Assembly (NCBI RefSeq): GCF_020921035.1
Contig: NC_063156.1
Location: 26,584,283-26,648,282, forward strand
DNA from: Rhodamnia argentea
Taxonomy: Eukaryota; Streptophyta; Magnoliopsida; Myrtales; Myrtaceae
Reading direction: 5' to 3'
Length of the DNA: 64,000 bases
Position 1 is the stretch's first letter, and each line of letters opens with the position of its first letter. A program made the position numbers and the translations under genes. The notes beneath the pieces were generated by a model. That model saw only the letters and a program-made list of their open reading frames with translations. It was not told where the DNA came from and made no database searches. Below are positions 14,201-25,510 of this stretch, in pieces.

Positions 14201-15611
14201 ACTTGCTTTACAGGGATGCGTCTTCATGATTAATCTTGACAAGCATCAATAGACACTAATGTAATGTTCTAGTCTGAAATGTCCAGGCTTTTCAGCGGCA
14301 TATGCTGGAACTTTCCAGAGGTAGTGATGAATCAGCTACGGGGAAGTCTTCGCAAGAATGTAGGGATCTTGCTGTTCGGCTTTCTAGTATGTTTGTTGGT
14401 GCAGCAAGGAACAAGCACAGACAGGAAATATTAAAGATTGTCAAGGATGGTATCGAATATGCATTTCTGGATGCTCCCAAGCACCTGTCTTTCTTGGAGT
14501 ATTCTGTGCTCCACTTCGTATCTAAACTTCCTGCACCTGATATCATGGATGTGTAAGACTTCCTTTCCTAGCATAATTCTCATGAGAATATTTTGATGCT
14601 GATAATACCTCATCTTTTGGATGTAGTATTAAGGATGTACAGAATAGGACCGAGGGTGTGAACACAGAAGAAAATCCCAGTGGATGGCGGCCATATCACA
14701 TTTTCCTTGAGATCCTACATGAGAAGTATGCAAAGAATGAAGGCCTTCCAGGTACATGGGTACATGTCATATGCAGTTCTATATGTGAAATTTCAGGTAG
14801 TTTGTGGTACCTTCAGGCATTACACGGAAGAGAGAGAATTTGCTGGTTTAGGCATTAGACTGTGGCGTCTGCTGGCTCTCTTTTTATGGTATAAAGGGCC
14901 ACAAATATTAATGGTTCAAGTTGTTTTTCACTGCGTATAAACTACTTTCACAATCTTTTGCTATAGCTACGTTAGGAATTGCCAGGGGCATCTCAGTGCT
15001 TCCTTGCTTTTCCGTATCCCTGTCATCATTTCTACCCCCATAAGCACATGTAATACATCATGCTACTTATGGTGCCTTAAACGTTGCTTAGGAGTTCTGT
15101 GCATGAGAGTTATGCTATTTCCTTGGATTATTTGTTGTTATGGCTTCAAAACGTCTGGTCAGTTGCTCTGCGCTCTTGAAGCATCTTGGATCATACAATG
15201 GCTGCATAGCTTGGTTGCATGCAAATAATATTTGGGCCTAGGTTTGAAACAATCGCAAAATCCTTTTCTCCAGTCTAATTCCTCACCTACTGGGTAATTG
15301 CAGAAGAAAAGGAAGGGGTTTCTGTGAGGCGCCGAGGTCGTCCTCGTAAGCAGCGTAATGTCCAGGGTAAGAGGCTGTTTGATGGGCACAGTTCAGGTGA
15401 GGAAGAGGATTCAATCGGTTCGTCTGATCATGAAGACGGTCAAGACGAAAAGCAGGATGAAGATGAAGATGACGAGGCTCCTCTGATACATGCAATAAGG
15501 TCATCCTCCAAGTTGAGGTCATTAAGGGTTTCAAGAGACGATAGTAAAAGCCAGAGTAGGCTGGGAGATTCCAGTAGGGTTCCAGATGACTCGACAGCAT
15601 CTAGAGCATAA
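5236..15611 (+). CDS. SCC3: Cohesin subunit SCC3 (stromalin/STAG family), 21 exons
   Basis: Exons: 5236-5268, 5400-5604, 5976-6088, 6339-6431, 6599-6762, 6842-7078, 7160-7304, 7408-7586, 7739-7881, 7969-8093, 8983-9156, 9527-9688, 9762-9962, 10048-10185, 10517-10720, 10820-10964, 13743-13849, 14027-14164, 14287-14552, 14627-14751, 15304-15611. They total 3405 nt in one frame, 1134 aa; Arabidopsis SCC3 is about 1100 aa. Exons 3-6 carry the STAG domain ([17 protein letters not shown]). Exons 7-8 (residues about 282-390) carry the stromalin conserved domain ([14 protein letters not shown]). HEAT-like helices follow. The last exon has an AT-hook (RRRGRPRK, about residue 1040) and an acidic tail. 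Known role: SCC3 binds the SCC1/REC8 kleisin and the cohesin loader, giving sister-chromatid cohesion in mitosis and meiosis. All introns read as GT-AG; intron 16 (10965-13742) is unusually long. Identity is firm; individual splice sites are predictions. Confidence 0.93.
11440..12960. repeat. Repeat-like insert in SCC3 intron 16
   Basis: The 2.8-kb intron holds a strongly purine-rich stretch (about 11455-11640, rich in GAGAAAGG), a pyrimidine-rich stretch from about 11690, and AT-rich sequence to about 12950. Purine-rich then pyrimidine-rich halves could pair, as in a degenerate terminal-inverted-repeat element, but clear ends and a target duplication were not found. The open frames here (for example 11613-12032) look non-coding. 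Confidence 0.3.
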
Positions 15612-17231
15612 GGTACCGTGCGTGCTGTGTGTATAATTCTTACTCTTCAATAGGCTGCATTAGTTGTAAATGTATTGATGCACATTCAAGCCTAGGGATT
15701 GAGCACTAACGTGAGGAACACCAAGTCATGTGCTTATAAAAGTTGGAGATTCTCTACTCGGCGTGATAGGTAGATGGTTGGTTCATCAGTTATTTTCATG
15801 CAATGTGTAGGTAACTGGTTATTCGCATGTGCAGGAGCCTCCAACTAAATTAACAGTTGCCACAAGTGTGCATCCGATGGTCCAGATGGATGTACTCACT
15901 TTTGGAGTTGGATGCTGGCCTCTCCATCTTGTAGATCTTCTCTCATTTTGTTATTCAGAGCCAGTTTTCTTGTGGCGAAGTAATAGGCTAGAGGAGCGAG
16001 ATCTTTCCTCTGGGTTTCATTCTCTTTTTTTGCCCTTGGGGATGCGCATGGCTGTTGTAGTTGCGTGGAAAGCAGAAAGTGAATGATGTAAGTAGTGGCT
16101 TGGGAAAAATCTTGTAAATCTCTCAGATAGTGGAAAAGTTCATGTGTTGTGATTGTGTTGATGTGCAAGCCCGTGACGTTTAGCCAAGTTTACAGCACGA
16201 TGTTTCTACTGAAACCTCAGTCATCTTTAGCCAAATCACATCAATCTGCAATTTTTGATATGTCAACTCGTTTATCCTCCTCCAGGGTTCTCACGAAATC
16301 AAAGTAACTCTTAATTTTCTGAAATTTGCCTCTTCCGCCGTTCCAATTTCATCAGATGTCCCCAAAGAGACAATTTTCTGATTTTCGCCTGATAGTTGAC
16401 GGAGGTTGGCCTTGCAAGAGCAATTGACTCTATACGAGACAAAATTTTCACTACCTTTACTGAGTTCTGGGAAATGCAAACGATGACCCAAGAACATGCA
16501 TATGGTTATATCAAGAGTGGGACGAGGTAAACAACTCAACACGTGAACTCATCTGAAGCACTCCCATAATCGATCAACGTGACTGCACCCTTTGCATTTT
16601 TCTTATCGATTTTGCCACGTTCCGTATTCATGTCATCAGTGCAGAATCCACACCGTGTCGCGAGAACTTAGCTGGTTCGTTCATGTAATCATTTGAGAGA
16701 AGCATCACAACTCGAGCATCCTTGATACCCATCCAATCACCACTGGCATCAAAGGATTAGCACTTCTCCATGTAATGGCTCTATTTGCTCAGGATATGCA
16801 CTCTGACTAACTAGACATTGGCCTTATTTTTCATCAGTAATGTGGTGAGTCATAGGAAAAGGTAACCTCATATATCAGCTTAAACAAGGTCATAGAATCT
16901 CTCTTCACACGTTTATGTATGAGTTACAGCAACTGTCTTAAGACTCTTAATTTTCATGTTTGAGGTACAAAACTCACGGAATTGCAATTATATTCTAAAG
17001 GGAAAGAATTTGTTTTGCTCAAACCTCCAATTAAAAAGAAAACCTGGCAGATGTACCTTCAACTTCAACCAATCTCCATGTAAAAACATAAGTTTTCCAT
17101 AAATTTAGTGAAACTAATACACATTGCAGCAAAAATTCATCCCTCGAGGGGGAAAAAAGTAGAGAACCAAACACGATTGGGTGGCCTAATAAATTTTTTT
17201 TTACCTCATTACATGCAGTATAACCCTATTG
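15612..17231. other. Intergenic between converging SCC3 and UTP15
   Basis: SCC3 (+) and UTP15 (-) converge here. The first few hundred bases are probably SCC3 3'UTR, and the bases nearest 17231 are UTP15 3'UTR. No additional coding region is supported; open frames at 15829-16086 and 16291-16542 show no recognisable domain. Confidence 0.45.
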
Positions 17232-18815
17232 CTATCTTCTGCCTGCAATCCTTAATAAAGGAGATACCATACCCTGAATCTCTTGCAACCCCTCTTGTAT
17301 CCGAATCTCCTCATCGACGGAGCGCTTGAGGTTCCTAATATGACCCTTCAAGGCATCGCATGCTCTTATATCTTCGAGCCTCAAGTCAATAACCTTCTTT
17401 GCTAGCCCCATCAACAAGCTTGAATATCTAGGCATGGTCGAGTTCTTAAGCAAGAACATCAAAAGCAGACCCAATTCATCCCTATCCAAGTTCAGGACGC
17501 ATTTTAGTAGTGCCCTCCGAGCCACCAATTCCTCCATCACAGCCACCACCTTTTCAGGATCATTCCCACCTAAAACCGAAATGAGAGCATTCTTATGCCG
17601 GAACTTCTTTAAGAGTTTATCATGCTCAGCCAACTTCACCTTCTTTGGCCTCATAACCAAATAATCTCCCTGGGATGGTTTCTCACTCTGGCCTCTGTGG
17701 AAGTACCTATGGAATGAGGGCTTCAAGACCCGCCTCTGTGGCTCCTCCACATTGCCCCACCCTAAGATAGCATTGGCACCACTCTCCACGTTCTCCTTCC
17801 CCTTTCTCTTTCCCACATACATAATACCATTCGAAGTCCCAATTGCTCTCACGTTGCAATCCGGCGAAAACCCGATTGACAACAGAGGTGCCGGGAACCT
17901 CATCGAATGCGTAACCTTCATTCTAGAATAATCAAACACCTTCATATAACCATCAAGACCAACGCTCAAGATCCTCAGCTGCATTGCCTCTTCCCCGCTC
18001 TGCGTCCCCATTCTACCTACACAAATGGAGGTCACGGTCTTGTTGTGACTCTCCATCGAATAAACCATCTTGCCTCCGGCTATTAAATCCCAAATCTTCA
18101 CACTATTCCCTCCCGCGGTCGCCACCAAACTACCCGAAGGCAAGAAGATCACATCCTGGACGGGCTTCCCATGATTCACCTCCGTCACCGCCCTATTGCC
18201 ATCGCCCACCCTCACATCCCAGAGCTTCACCACATGATCATAAGACCCAGTGACGAAACAATTCGCATCGGCAGGTGAACAATCCCCGCACCTAACGTAG
18301 TCCTTATGCCCTCTAAGCTCCGAAACCACGCTCTCGCCGGCCACATCCCAGTACTTAACGAGGCCATCATCACCCCCAGACACCAAATGGAGCTTATCAA
18401 GAACTGGGTACTGGACAAACCTGACGGGCCGCACGTGCGACTTGAGGCGGCGGAGCGGGGTCCTCGTCCGGACGTCGAAGACCTGGATCAGGCCGGAGAG
18501 GTCGGAGGCGGCAAGGAGGGAGCCGTCGGAGCGGAAGGAGACGGAGGAGACGACGTCGCTGAAGGAGGAGATGGTGTGGGTGCGGGAGAGGGTGTTGGGG
18601 GAGAAGAGGGAGAGGGAGGCGGAGTGGGCGGCGGCGAAGGGGTGGGGAGGGGAGGGAGAGAAGGCGAGGGAAGGGACGGAGAAGGCGAGGTTGTCGACGG
18701 GGTGGGTCTTGAAGGAGGACCAGTACTTGGACTCCGGCGTCTTGGAGGGGGTTCTTGGCTTGGGCTTGAGCTTCGGCTTCACTGGGAAGGTCTTGGAGAC
18801 GAAGGGTTCCGCCAT
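17232..18815 (-). CDS. UTP15: UTP15 / SLOW WALKER1, U3 snoRNP WD40 protein
   Basis: A single uninterrupted frame of 527 aa; Arabidopsis SWA1 (UTP15) is about 530 aa and also intronless as I recall. Residues about 35-330 contain WD40 repeats (DLSGLIQVFDVR, SGGDDGLVKYWDVAG, TGSYDHVVKLWDVR, GGNSVKIWDLIAGG). Residues about 375-520 match the UTP15 C-terminal helical domain (KKFRHKNALISVLGG, YSSLLMGLAKKVIDLRLEDI). Known role: part of the t-UTP subcomplex of the small-subunit processome, needed in the nucleolus for 35S pre-rRNA processing; Arabidopsis swa1 mutants have slow female gametophyte divisions. The 5' part of the gene is GC-rich, which produces long antisense open frames that are shadows. 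The start is the first ATG of the frame, just before the basic MAEPFVSKTFPVKPK leader. Confidence 0.93.
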   Translation of the reverse strand: MAEPFVSKTFPVKPKLKPKPRTPSKTPESKYWSSFKTHPVDNLAFSVPSLAFSPSPPHPFAAAHSASLSLFSPNTLSRTHTISSFSDVVSSVSFRSDGSLLAASDLSGLIQVFDVRTRTPLRRLKSHVRPVRFVQYPVLDKLHLVSGGDDGLVKYWDVAGESVVSELRGHKDYVRCGDCSPADANCFVTGSYDHVVKLWDVRVGDGNRAVTEVNHGKPVQDVIFLPSGSLVATAGGNSVKIWDLIAGGKMVYSMESHNKTVTSICVGRMGTQSGEEAMQLRILSVGLDGYMKVFDYSRMKVTHSMRFPAPLLSIGFSPDCNVRAIGTSNGIMYVGKRKGKENVESGANAILGWGNVEEPQRRVLKPSFHRYFHRGQSEKPSQGDYLVMRPKKVKLAEHDKLLKKFRHKNALISVLGGNDPEKVVAVMEELVARRALLKCVLNLDRDELGLLLMFLLKNSTMPRYSSLLMGLAKKVIDLRLEDIRACDALKGHIRNLKRSVDEEIRIQEGLQEIQGMVSPLLRIAGRR

Positions 18816-19983
18816 TGATGGGGAAGGTTCTTCTTTGATCTTCGGTGACTAATAATGGTTTCTTGCTGCTTTGGAGGTTTTATGGTTTGCAAGGCAGGCT
18901 GCTTTCTAGGGTTTTAGGTTGCCACTTGCTTGCCAGTACCCTCTCTCTCTCTCGAAAATTGAACATCCACATTTCTAAGGTGAAACAAAAAATTTAGATA
19001 TTCTTTTTAGTCTTTTTTATTTCTTTGTTAGACTCACAAAAAAAAAAAGGACCAAAAAAACAAGAATCACAAAAAAATTAAAATATTCATTGAGAAAACA
19101 ACGCAAATTCTCAAACTTTAGTATCATATGTAACGTCACCAAGTAAGTTTTTAACTGTTTAGTGCGGTATCCGAATTTCAATCAAATGTGCAATGTTATT
19201 CATGATTTTTTAATTTGTTCAATGTGATTTCATAAAATTTTAGTACATGTTTAATTTAGTCCCTAGTCTATATGAAAATGTTCAATATCTCGATTTCATT
19301 AATTCAAGTTAAAGAAATTTGCCGATTTGGCTTTCAATCCGCTACGTTCAATGATGGACGAAAAAAAAACCTCACACGTGGATTACTCATATAAGATATT
19401 CAACTTGAATTAAAATATGATAATTCTCTTAATTTTTTAAATTTGTTCAATTTTAAAAATAATTATCCATGTTTTTTGATTTGTTTAATTATTTAAATTG
19501 GGCTAAAGTTTAAAAACTATATTAAATAAATTAAAAGTTCAGAGATATCATTATATATTTAGTAAAAATTCAAAAACTGTTTATGTGATCGTCTTATGGG
19601 GAACGGGAGGGGCTAGGCCGAGCTTCAACATCGTTGCCCAACCTGGTCATAAAATTGATTGTGTCAAAAAAATTTGGCCATGCCGAGCTTGGTGGACACG
19701 TGGATTACTGAACCCATGATCAATTTGCAAACAAACTCAGTCCATGAAAATATATTCATTATTAGCAATAATATATGTCTAAACATTTTCATAAACGATA
19801 AAAATATTTTTCATTTTTCATTTATGCAAGCGATATAAGAGATTATTTTTAAAAAAATATTTTTCAAATCATTTATTTTTCAAAAAAACAAATGCAGCCT
19901 TAATTAAAAACCTTTTGGAGGTAGATCTCCAACCGAGAAACTTATAGAGTTTCGGATGATAATATTTTGAAATTATTTTTTTG
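18816..19983. other. UTP15 upstream region and AT-rich spacer
   Basis: Upstream of UTP15 there is a short CT run (18942-18953), likely part of its leader. From about 19090 to 19570 there is AT-rich sequence with repeated phrases (AATTTGTTCAAT-like) in both orientations, suggesting an old inverted-repeat element whose ends I could not define. No gene is visible. Confidence 0.4.
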
Positions 19984-20601
19984 GGTTAATATTACGAAAA
20001 ACTCAAAACTGGCACATTTGTGATAAATTGACCTCAAACTATTTTTTTAATCACAAAACATTCCAAACTAGTACATATGTGACAAATTTAACCAAAACTA
20101 TTTTTTTAACCACAAAAAACCCTAAATTTATATACTTGTGATAAATTTACCATAAACCAAGACACTTGTGTCAAATTTATCCTCAATTAGTTTTCGTTAA
20201 ATTTTACTATCAAATTGCTGAATTAGATGACACCTTACAGTTAACAATTGTACCTATTTGGGGATTTTTTATCCTTTGCTTGTTACTGATTTATTAATTT
20301 GAGATTTTTCGGGGTATTAAATCAATTTAAAGAAAACTAACGAATGGTAAAATTATCACAAGAATACCATTTTGGAGTAAATTTGCCATAGGTATGCCAT
20401 TTTAGGATTTTTGTTAGTAAAAAAAATAGTTTTGGTTAAATTTATCACAGACATTCCAGTTTGGGATTTTACGTTGTCAAAAAAATAATTTGAGATAGAT
20501 TGTCACAAGTGTACTAATTTGAGATTTTTCGTGATCAAAAAAATAGTTTGGAATAAATTTATCATAAGTGTAGCGATTTGAAATTTTTCATGGTATTAAC
20601 C
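19984..20601. mobile_element. Foldback/MITE-like element with long inverted arms
   Basis: The segment begins GGTTAATATTACGAAAAA and ends with the near reverse complement (TTTTTCATGGTATTAACC). Each arm is built of degenerate tandem units of about 65-70 bp. On the left the phrase is CACATTTGTGATAAATT..CAAACTATTTTTTT; on the right the same phrase appears as its reverse complement. The whole is a 618-bp imperfect palindrome around a unique centre near 20200-20330. The flanks are T-rich, so a target duplication cannot be called. No transposase is encoded, so it is non-autonomous if mobile. The class is unproven; Mutator-like foldbacks and MITEs are candidates. Confidence 0.7.
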
Positions 20602-21511
20602 ATAATTTTTTTTTTGTTACCTTTTGAAATGAGTTTAAATATAACAATCTTAGAATGAAAAGCCATGCTTAAAGTTTTTATTTCGGATTTCCCTCGCTAA
20701 ACTTGACAGCTTTGTCTAAATAAATCAATAAAAAAAAGGTATAATAATAATCTTCCCGCGTATATAAATATTTGCAAAGTTTCACATTGATTTATTATCT
20801 TCCCACTTTCGCTACATTAGGCGAATTACAACTTTGAAATAGAAGAAAATTGTCCAAAAAATCCTAGCATTGATCGGACGGACTCAATTGACAAAAAATA
20901 CAAAGATTTAGGATGCAATTGACAAAATTAAAAAGTTTGAGATTGAATTTACAAAAGTGCAATAAGTTTAGAAGTTTTTGGGCAATTTCCCCCTAAAAGT
21001 ATAGAAAACCCGGTTGAAATGAAGTATACACTTGAACTTACTTTGCGGCTGTTTCTAATCCAGATCAATTTACTTGACCTTACCACTCCTCTCTGTAAAC
21101 AAATTTTCGGGAATATTAACATCGCACTTAACATTACTCTTTCCCCTTCACTTATTCAACCTTGGGGCATGGCAAATGGAGGCTGTGACCACCGACCGTT
21201 AGCTAGCTCAAAAACTGATTTCCGTGGAAACTCAATCCTTACTTATGTTAGAGTTCAGATTTTCTCCACGCAACCCAATGAGTCGACAGATTTGACACGA
21301 CAGTAGTCATAGAAATGATCAATTTAAGTTGATTCAGTTCGATTTCACTTGACCTATAATTGGAATGCAAATCTGCGAGGCTTTTTGGTAGGGTTGCTCT
21401 TCTTGCTCTCCGGTAGTCGGAATGCGAATCTTGCTCGTCAATCTTATCCATTTTTATTCTGGACCGTTGCTCTCGCTGTACAACAAGCAATTGAATGTAC
21501 ATGAAGTTGCA
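20602..21511. other. Spacer between foldback element and PPR gene
   Basis: AT-rich, without a recognisable gene. It contains one copy of a dispersed repeat at about 20850-20995 (separate entry). The part next to 21511 is the probable 3'UTR of the PPR gene. Confidence 0.45.
20850..20995 (+). repeat. Dispersed 'AATTGACAAAA' repeat, copy 1
   Basis: Built of short degenerate units of the type CAATTGACAAAA..AAAGTTTAGGAT, ending in GGGCAATTTCCCC. Related stretches occur at 24930-25055 and 33035-33152, the last ending in GGTAATTTTCCC. It is non-coding. I associate this motif family with Myrtaceae intergenic DNA, from memory only. Confidence 0.55.
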
Positions 21512-23537
21512 TCAACCTAAGGTAGCACATGATACTGAATCTTCCCAACTAGATAGCAAGCTTAGATGATTTAGTATCGAACAGATTTCTTCAGACTGAA
21601 GATACGATCCATCAGCAGCTAGAAATTCATGAAATTTACCTTCCACCTCTATCAAGCTATGGCCAGGAGTCTTTTTCACACTTCTTTCCCTCATCATGCT
21701 TTTAACCATCCTCATATTGCTCCATTCTTTTCCCCTGGCAAAGATGTTAGCCATAAGACTGTATATACCGCTATCTTCAGGATTCAATTCCAATAGCTTT
21801 TCTGCTACAGCCATACCCAAATTGACATTACCATATGTTCTACAAGCGCTAAGAAGCGCACCCCATGTGGCTTCATTGGGAACCATCGGCATTGTAGTTA
21901 TCAATTCATATGCTTCTTTGAGTAGGCCGTTGCGACCATATAAATCAACCATGCAGGCATAATGCTCGATTTGGGGAGCTATCCCAAATTCTCTCTCCAT
22001 GTCCTTGAAGTATTCTTGGCCCTCCCTTAATAAACCAGCATGACTACAAGCTGATAAGACACCCAAGAAAGTGACCTTATCTGGCCTAAATCCAGTGCTT
22101 TCCAGGTGATGGAAGAGCTCTAGGGCTTCCTCGGCGTGCCCATGAGCAGCGAATCCAGTGATCATGGAATTCCAAGATACCAAGTCTTTTTCAGTCATTT
22201 TGACAAATACCTCCGTAGCTGCATCAATGCACCCGCATTTTGCATACATGTCTATTAAAGCATTTCCCAGAATGACACTAAACCAGGATCTTCTTAGAAA
22301 GGATGTACTCACTGTGAATCCAGCAGCCCACTTCCAAGCGACCCAATTGACCACAAGCAGAGAGAACGCATACCAAAGTGTTCTCTACAGGAACTAAGCC
22401 TGCCTCTCTCATATTAGCAAAAACTTCCAATGCTTCCTTTGGTTGACCATTTTGGGAATAGCCTGCAATCATTGCAGACCAGGAGACCACATTTTTCTCA
22501 GGCATTTTGTCGAACAAAATCCTCGCATTCTCTAACTCACCAAATTTTGCATAACCGTTGACCATACTTGTCATTGAGAAGACATCCCTGGTCTCCATGT
22601 TGTCAAAGACCTCCCTAGCACTAACCAAGCAATCGCATTTTATATACATATCGATTAATGCATTACGCAAATTCAAGCTACAAGCCACGTTCTCCTTTCT
22701 TATCAGTTCATGGAGTTTCCTCCCCACATTCAAGTCCTTCTTCTGGGAGCATCCAGAAAGTGCCGCAATCATAGTAACCTCGTTAGGCTTAACATCACCT
22801 GACAACATCAAGTCAAACAGTTGCAGGGCGTCGTTGGGGCAACCATGCATGGCATAACCATCGATCATCGAGGTCCAGGTGAAAACGTCCCTAGCAGGAC
22901 TTTCATCGAACACGCGGCGCGCAAGGTCCAAACACCGAAATATTGTGTAAAAATGAATCAACCCATTTCGAACCAGCAAGTCGCAATCAAAACCCATCTT
23001 CCAAATCCTGCAATGAACGAACTTCCCAGCAAAAACTCCCTCAAATCTCTCACACGCCTTCAGGGCAAACACGAAGCTGCGGCCATCGACTTCCACGCGT
23101 CCGCTTATCATCCGGCAAAAGAATATCAACCCTGAACTCGGCGTTTTCGCTTTGGAGTACCCTCGGATCATCGTATTCCACATGTAACTATTGGGATTCT
23201 CGATCTGGGCGAAGAGGCTGCGCGCGTAGTTTACATCTCCAGAGTCTGATAAAGCGCAAAAGGCCAAGACCCTGCTCGCAGGGAACGTGTGGGCCATAAG
23301 ACCAGTCCTGGTCATGTGAGCTTGGAGTTGCTTGAGTTGGCGCATGGAGGTGCAAGATTCCAGGAGCAACAGGACTGGGTTTGTGATTATCACGCTGATC
23401 GTGGAGTTCCATTTCGTTCGCTGGGCACAACTCGAAGAGAAAGGTCGAGACTGAGGAGCGGCAGAGAGCTCGAAAGGAGGGAACAAAGACCGGCAGGAAA
23501 CAGAGAAACGCTTGCAGAGAAAGACGCAACGCCTCAT
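21512..23537 (-). pseudogene. E-class pentatricopeptide repeat gene with one frameshift
   Basis: Two overlapping frames (23537-22278 and 22354-21512) together read as one intronless PPR protein of about 674 aa. The first frame stops at TAG 22278-22280, just after ILSKKILV. The reading continues in the next frame with SVILGNALIDMYAKCG, so one extra T in a GTTT run (or a 2-nt loss) explains the break. The N-terminus (MRRCVFLCKRFSVSCRS, rich in R/S, poor in acidic residues) looks like an organelle transit peptide. PLS-type motifs follow (NTMIRGYSK, NALIDMYIKCDC, SWSAMIAGYSQNG, NSMITGFAAHG), and the C-terminus has E/E+ motifs (EKLLELNPEDSGIY, KTPGHSLIEVEGKFHEF) but no DYW domain. Such proteins bind organellar RNA and usually specify C-to-U editing sites. 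The rest of the frame is clean, so a recent mutation or a sequencing/assembly error are both possible. The target RNA is unknown. Confidence 0.85.
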
Positions 23538-24453
23538 ATGAAAGCGAAGTCCTCGGTTGACATCTGCAGAGTTTCAAATGCCCTTTGCAGTCGCAGCGTT
23601 CCTACCTTCTGCGAAATTTGCGGAGCTAAGAATTCAGCTTTTCTTTCGACTTTAAACGCTTGAAAATTTTAACTTTTAATTGTTAGATAGATTTGGCTTA
23701 ATAAAATATTAATCATAAAATATGAGAGTTTTTATCGATTTTGAGCTCCTGCAGAATAATAGTTGATTTCATATTTTAATTTTAGTACGATAATCAGAAA
23801 TGTATGTATAAACGATTTCTTCTGAATGATTGGTGGAGATTATAGTCACATAAGTGGTACCTCCTCTCGACATTATAGGAACTCAAATCGGATGAGTTCC
23901 TATTCGATGTGTGTGGTCCTTACAATAATCTCAAATTAGTGGATCTATTCTTCGATAAAATTCATGTCTATCCATTTTTGCTTGTACCCTTTTATTCTCG
24001 TCTCGTGAGTGTCGCGCCACTGTTTATTTTTTACTCATCAAAAGGAGTTTGATAAAGGTTTTGAAGGAGGAGACCAAATCGGTACAAGAGCTGCTAGCGC
24101 TTTTGGAATTTTGGCAAGGGATGAAATTGCTAATCAATGGCAGCCACATATCATTCGTATCGTGTGATAAAATATATTAGCACCTTTGAATAATTTGAAT
24201 TTGCTCGCATCCTAAAAAGAGTAGATTGGAATTGTTATGAATTAAGACATATATTATATAACCAAGAAGTAAATGGGCTATTTCTATTACTTCTAACAAG
24301 TCGATATACATTCAACTGTACAACATACATACCGGTCAGAGATATATTATGGATCAATAAAATAAACTGTGACTAGTATAGACATAACAAACATTTTTCG
24401 ACAAAAATTACATCAAACAAACATTTATTATTCCGGCATAAGGCCATGATGTT

Positions 24454-24640
24454 TAGGGGTGAGCGAAAGAAATGGCCCGAATGGGAACCACCTGCGACAA
24501 ATTGAATTGGCCGGTTACGCGCAGTTTCCGCGGGAGGCAAGTCTAGTTCCCATTTCATAAAAGTGGAACCGGTTAATATCGGCTTGATTCCAATTTTCTA
24601 GTGTGGGCCCACCCATTCGGATCAAACATGACCAATTTTT
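24454..24640 (+). repeat. GGGGTGAGC-type dispersed repeat
   Basis: It starts at AGGGGTGAGCGAAAG and contains several GGTTCC/GGAACC phrases and an AACCGGTT core. A related sequence occurs on the other strand at about 49255-49448, whose complement starts AGGGGTGAGCAAAAA and carries repeated CGGTCCGG phrases. It is non-coding and the class is unknown. Confidence 0.45.
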
Positions 24641-24929
24641 TTTTTTCCTTTTTAGTTACGACGCACGGTTGCTCACTCTCACACATCTCGCAGAATTGCT
24701 CAACGCTCACCGTGAGTCACGCCCTCTCGCCTTGACACCACCCTCTTGCTAGACACCTCCCTCTCGTTTGAGTCGCATCCCTCTTGGTTGAAAGCCTCCC
24801 TCTTCGCTTGAGTCATGTCCCTCCCACTCAACGCCTCCCTCTCGCGATCTCATCTCGAGTCTTGACTCTTGCTCTATTTTTGGCCGATCGTGATTGCAGT
24901 TGCATCTCATCAAGGTAAACTGAATTGAC

Positions 24930-25055
24930 TGGATGGGCTAAATTGACACAAAGACAAACAATCCGAGACTCAATTAACCAAAAAAAAAAAAAGTGTAAAA
25001 CTAAACTGACAAAATTACAATAAATTTAAAATTTTTTTGGTAATTTTCTTAATAT
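24930..25055 (+). repeat. Dispersed 'AATTGACAAAA' repeat, copy 2
   Basis: Same organisation as the stretch at 20850-20995: units of the AAATTGACACAAA type interrupted by an A-run at about 24980-24993, ending in GGTAATTTTC. It is more diverged than the other copies. Confidence 0.4.
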
Positions 25056-25510
25056 ATGTTAGGCTCGTGATCATGTGCTTAGCCTATTCTACATGAGCCG
25101 AGGAAAGAGAGACCAACTCGCATTCCTAATGAGAGAGGATGAGATGGAAAATGAAGGTTTCCTCGTACCTATTAACTTGGGATTCTTACAAGTAAATTTC
25201 CGAGGGCACCTTGGCATAATAAAATTTCTCAATCTTCGTCTCCATCCACAGATGTTCGGCCCACTCTGGTTTCTATGTTATCCGCTGTTCAAACAAGGCG
25301 AAGGAATATAAAGCATTGCTCGTTCTAACATCTACTTGCTCCACCTCTTTCTCACTTCTTTGCCGCGATCCAAGCGACACCAAGTACCACAAGTAATGTC
25401 AAGGGGCGAAGCTGGATGGGCCGTGCATTCTCCAGCCCTCCAAGCCTAGCTGACTTTTCGAAATTCTGATAATGCACGGGACGAATATAACAAAACCAAG
25501 AAGACACTGA

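Larger units (their letters stand above)
23538..25510. other. Intergenic between the PPR gene and the reductase
   Basis: AT-rich spacer. The first 100-200 bp is the PPR promoter side. It contains a GGGGTGAGC-type repeat (24454-24640), a CT-rich low-complexity patch with repeated CCTCCCTCT-like phrases (24720-24850), and a dispersed repeat copy (24930-25055). The open frame 25075-25311 has no recognisable domain and is not supported as a gene. Confidence 0.45.

Noticed and set aside
18306-18852. Glycine/glutamate-rich frames opposite UTP15
   Set aside because: Shadows of the GC-rich 5' end of UTP15; no start context or domain.
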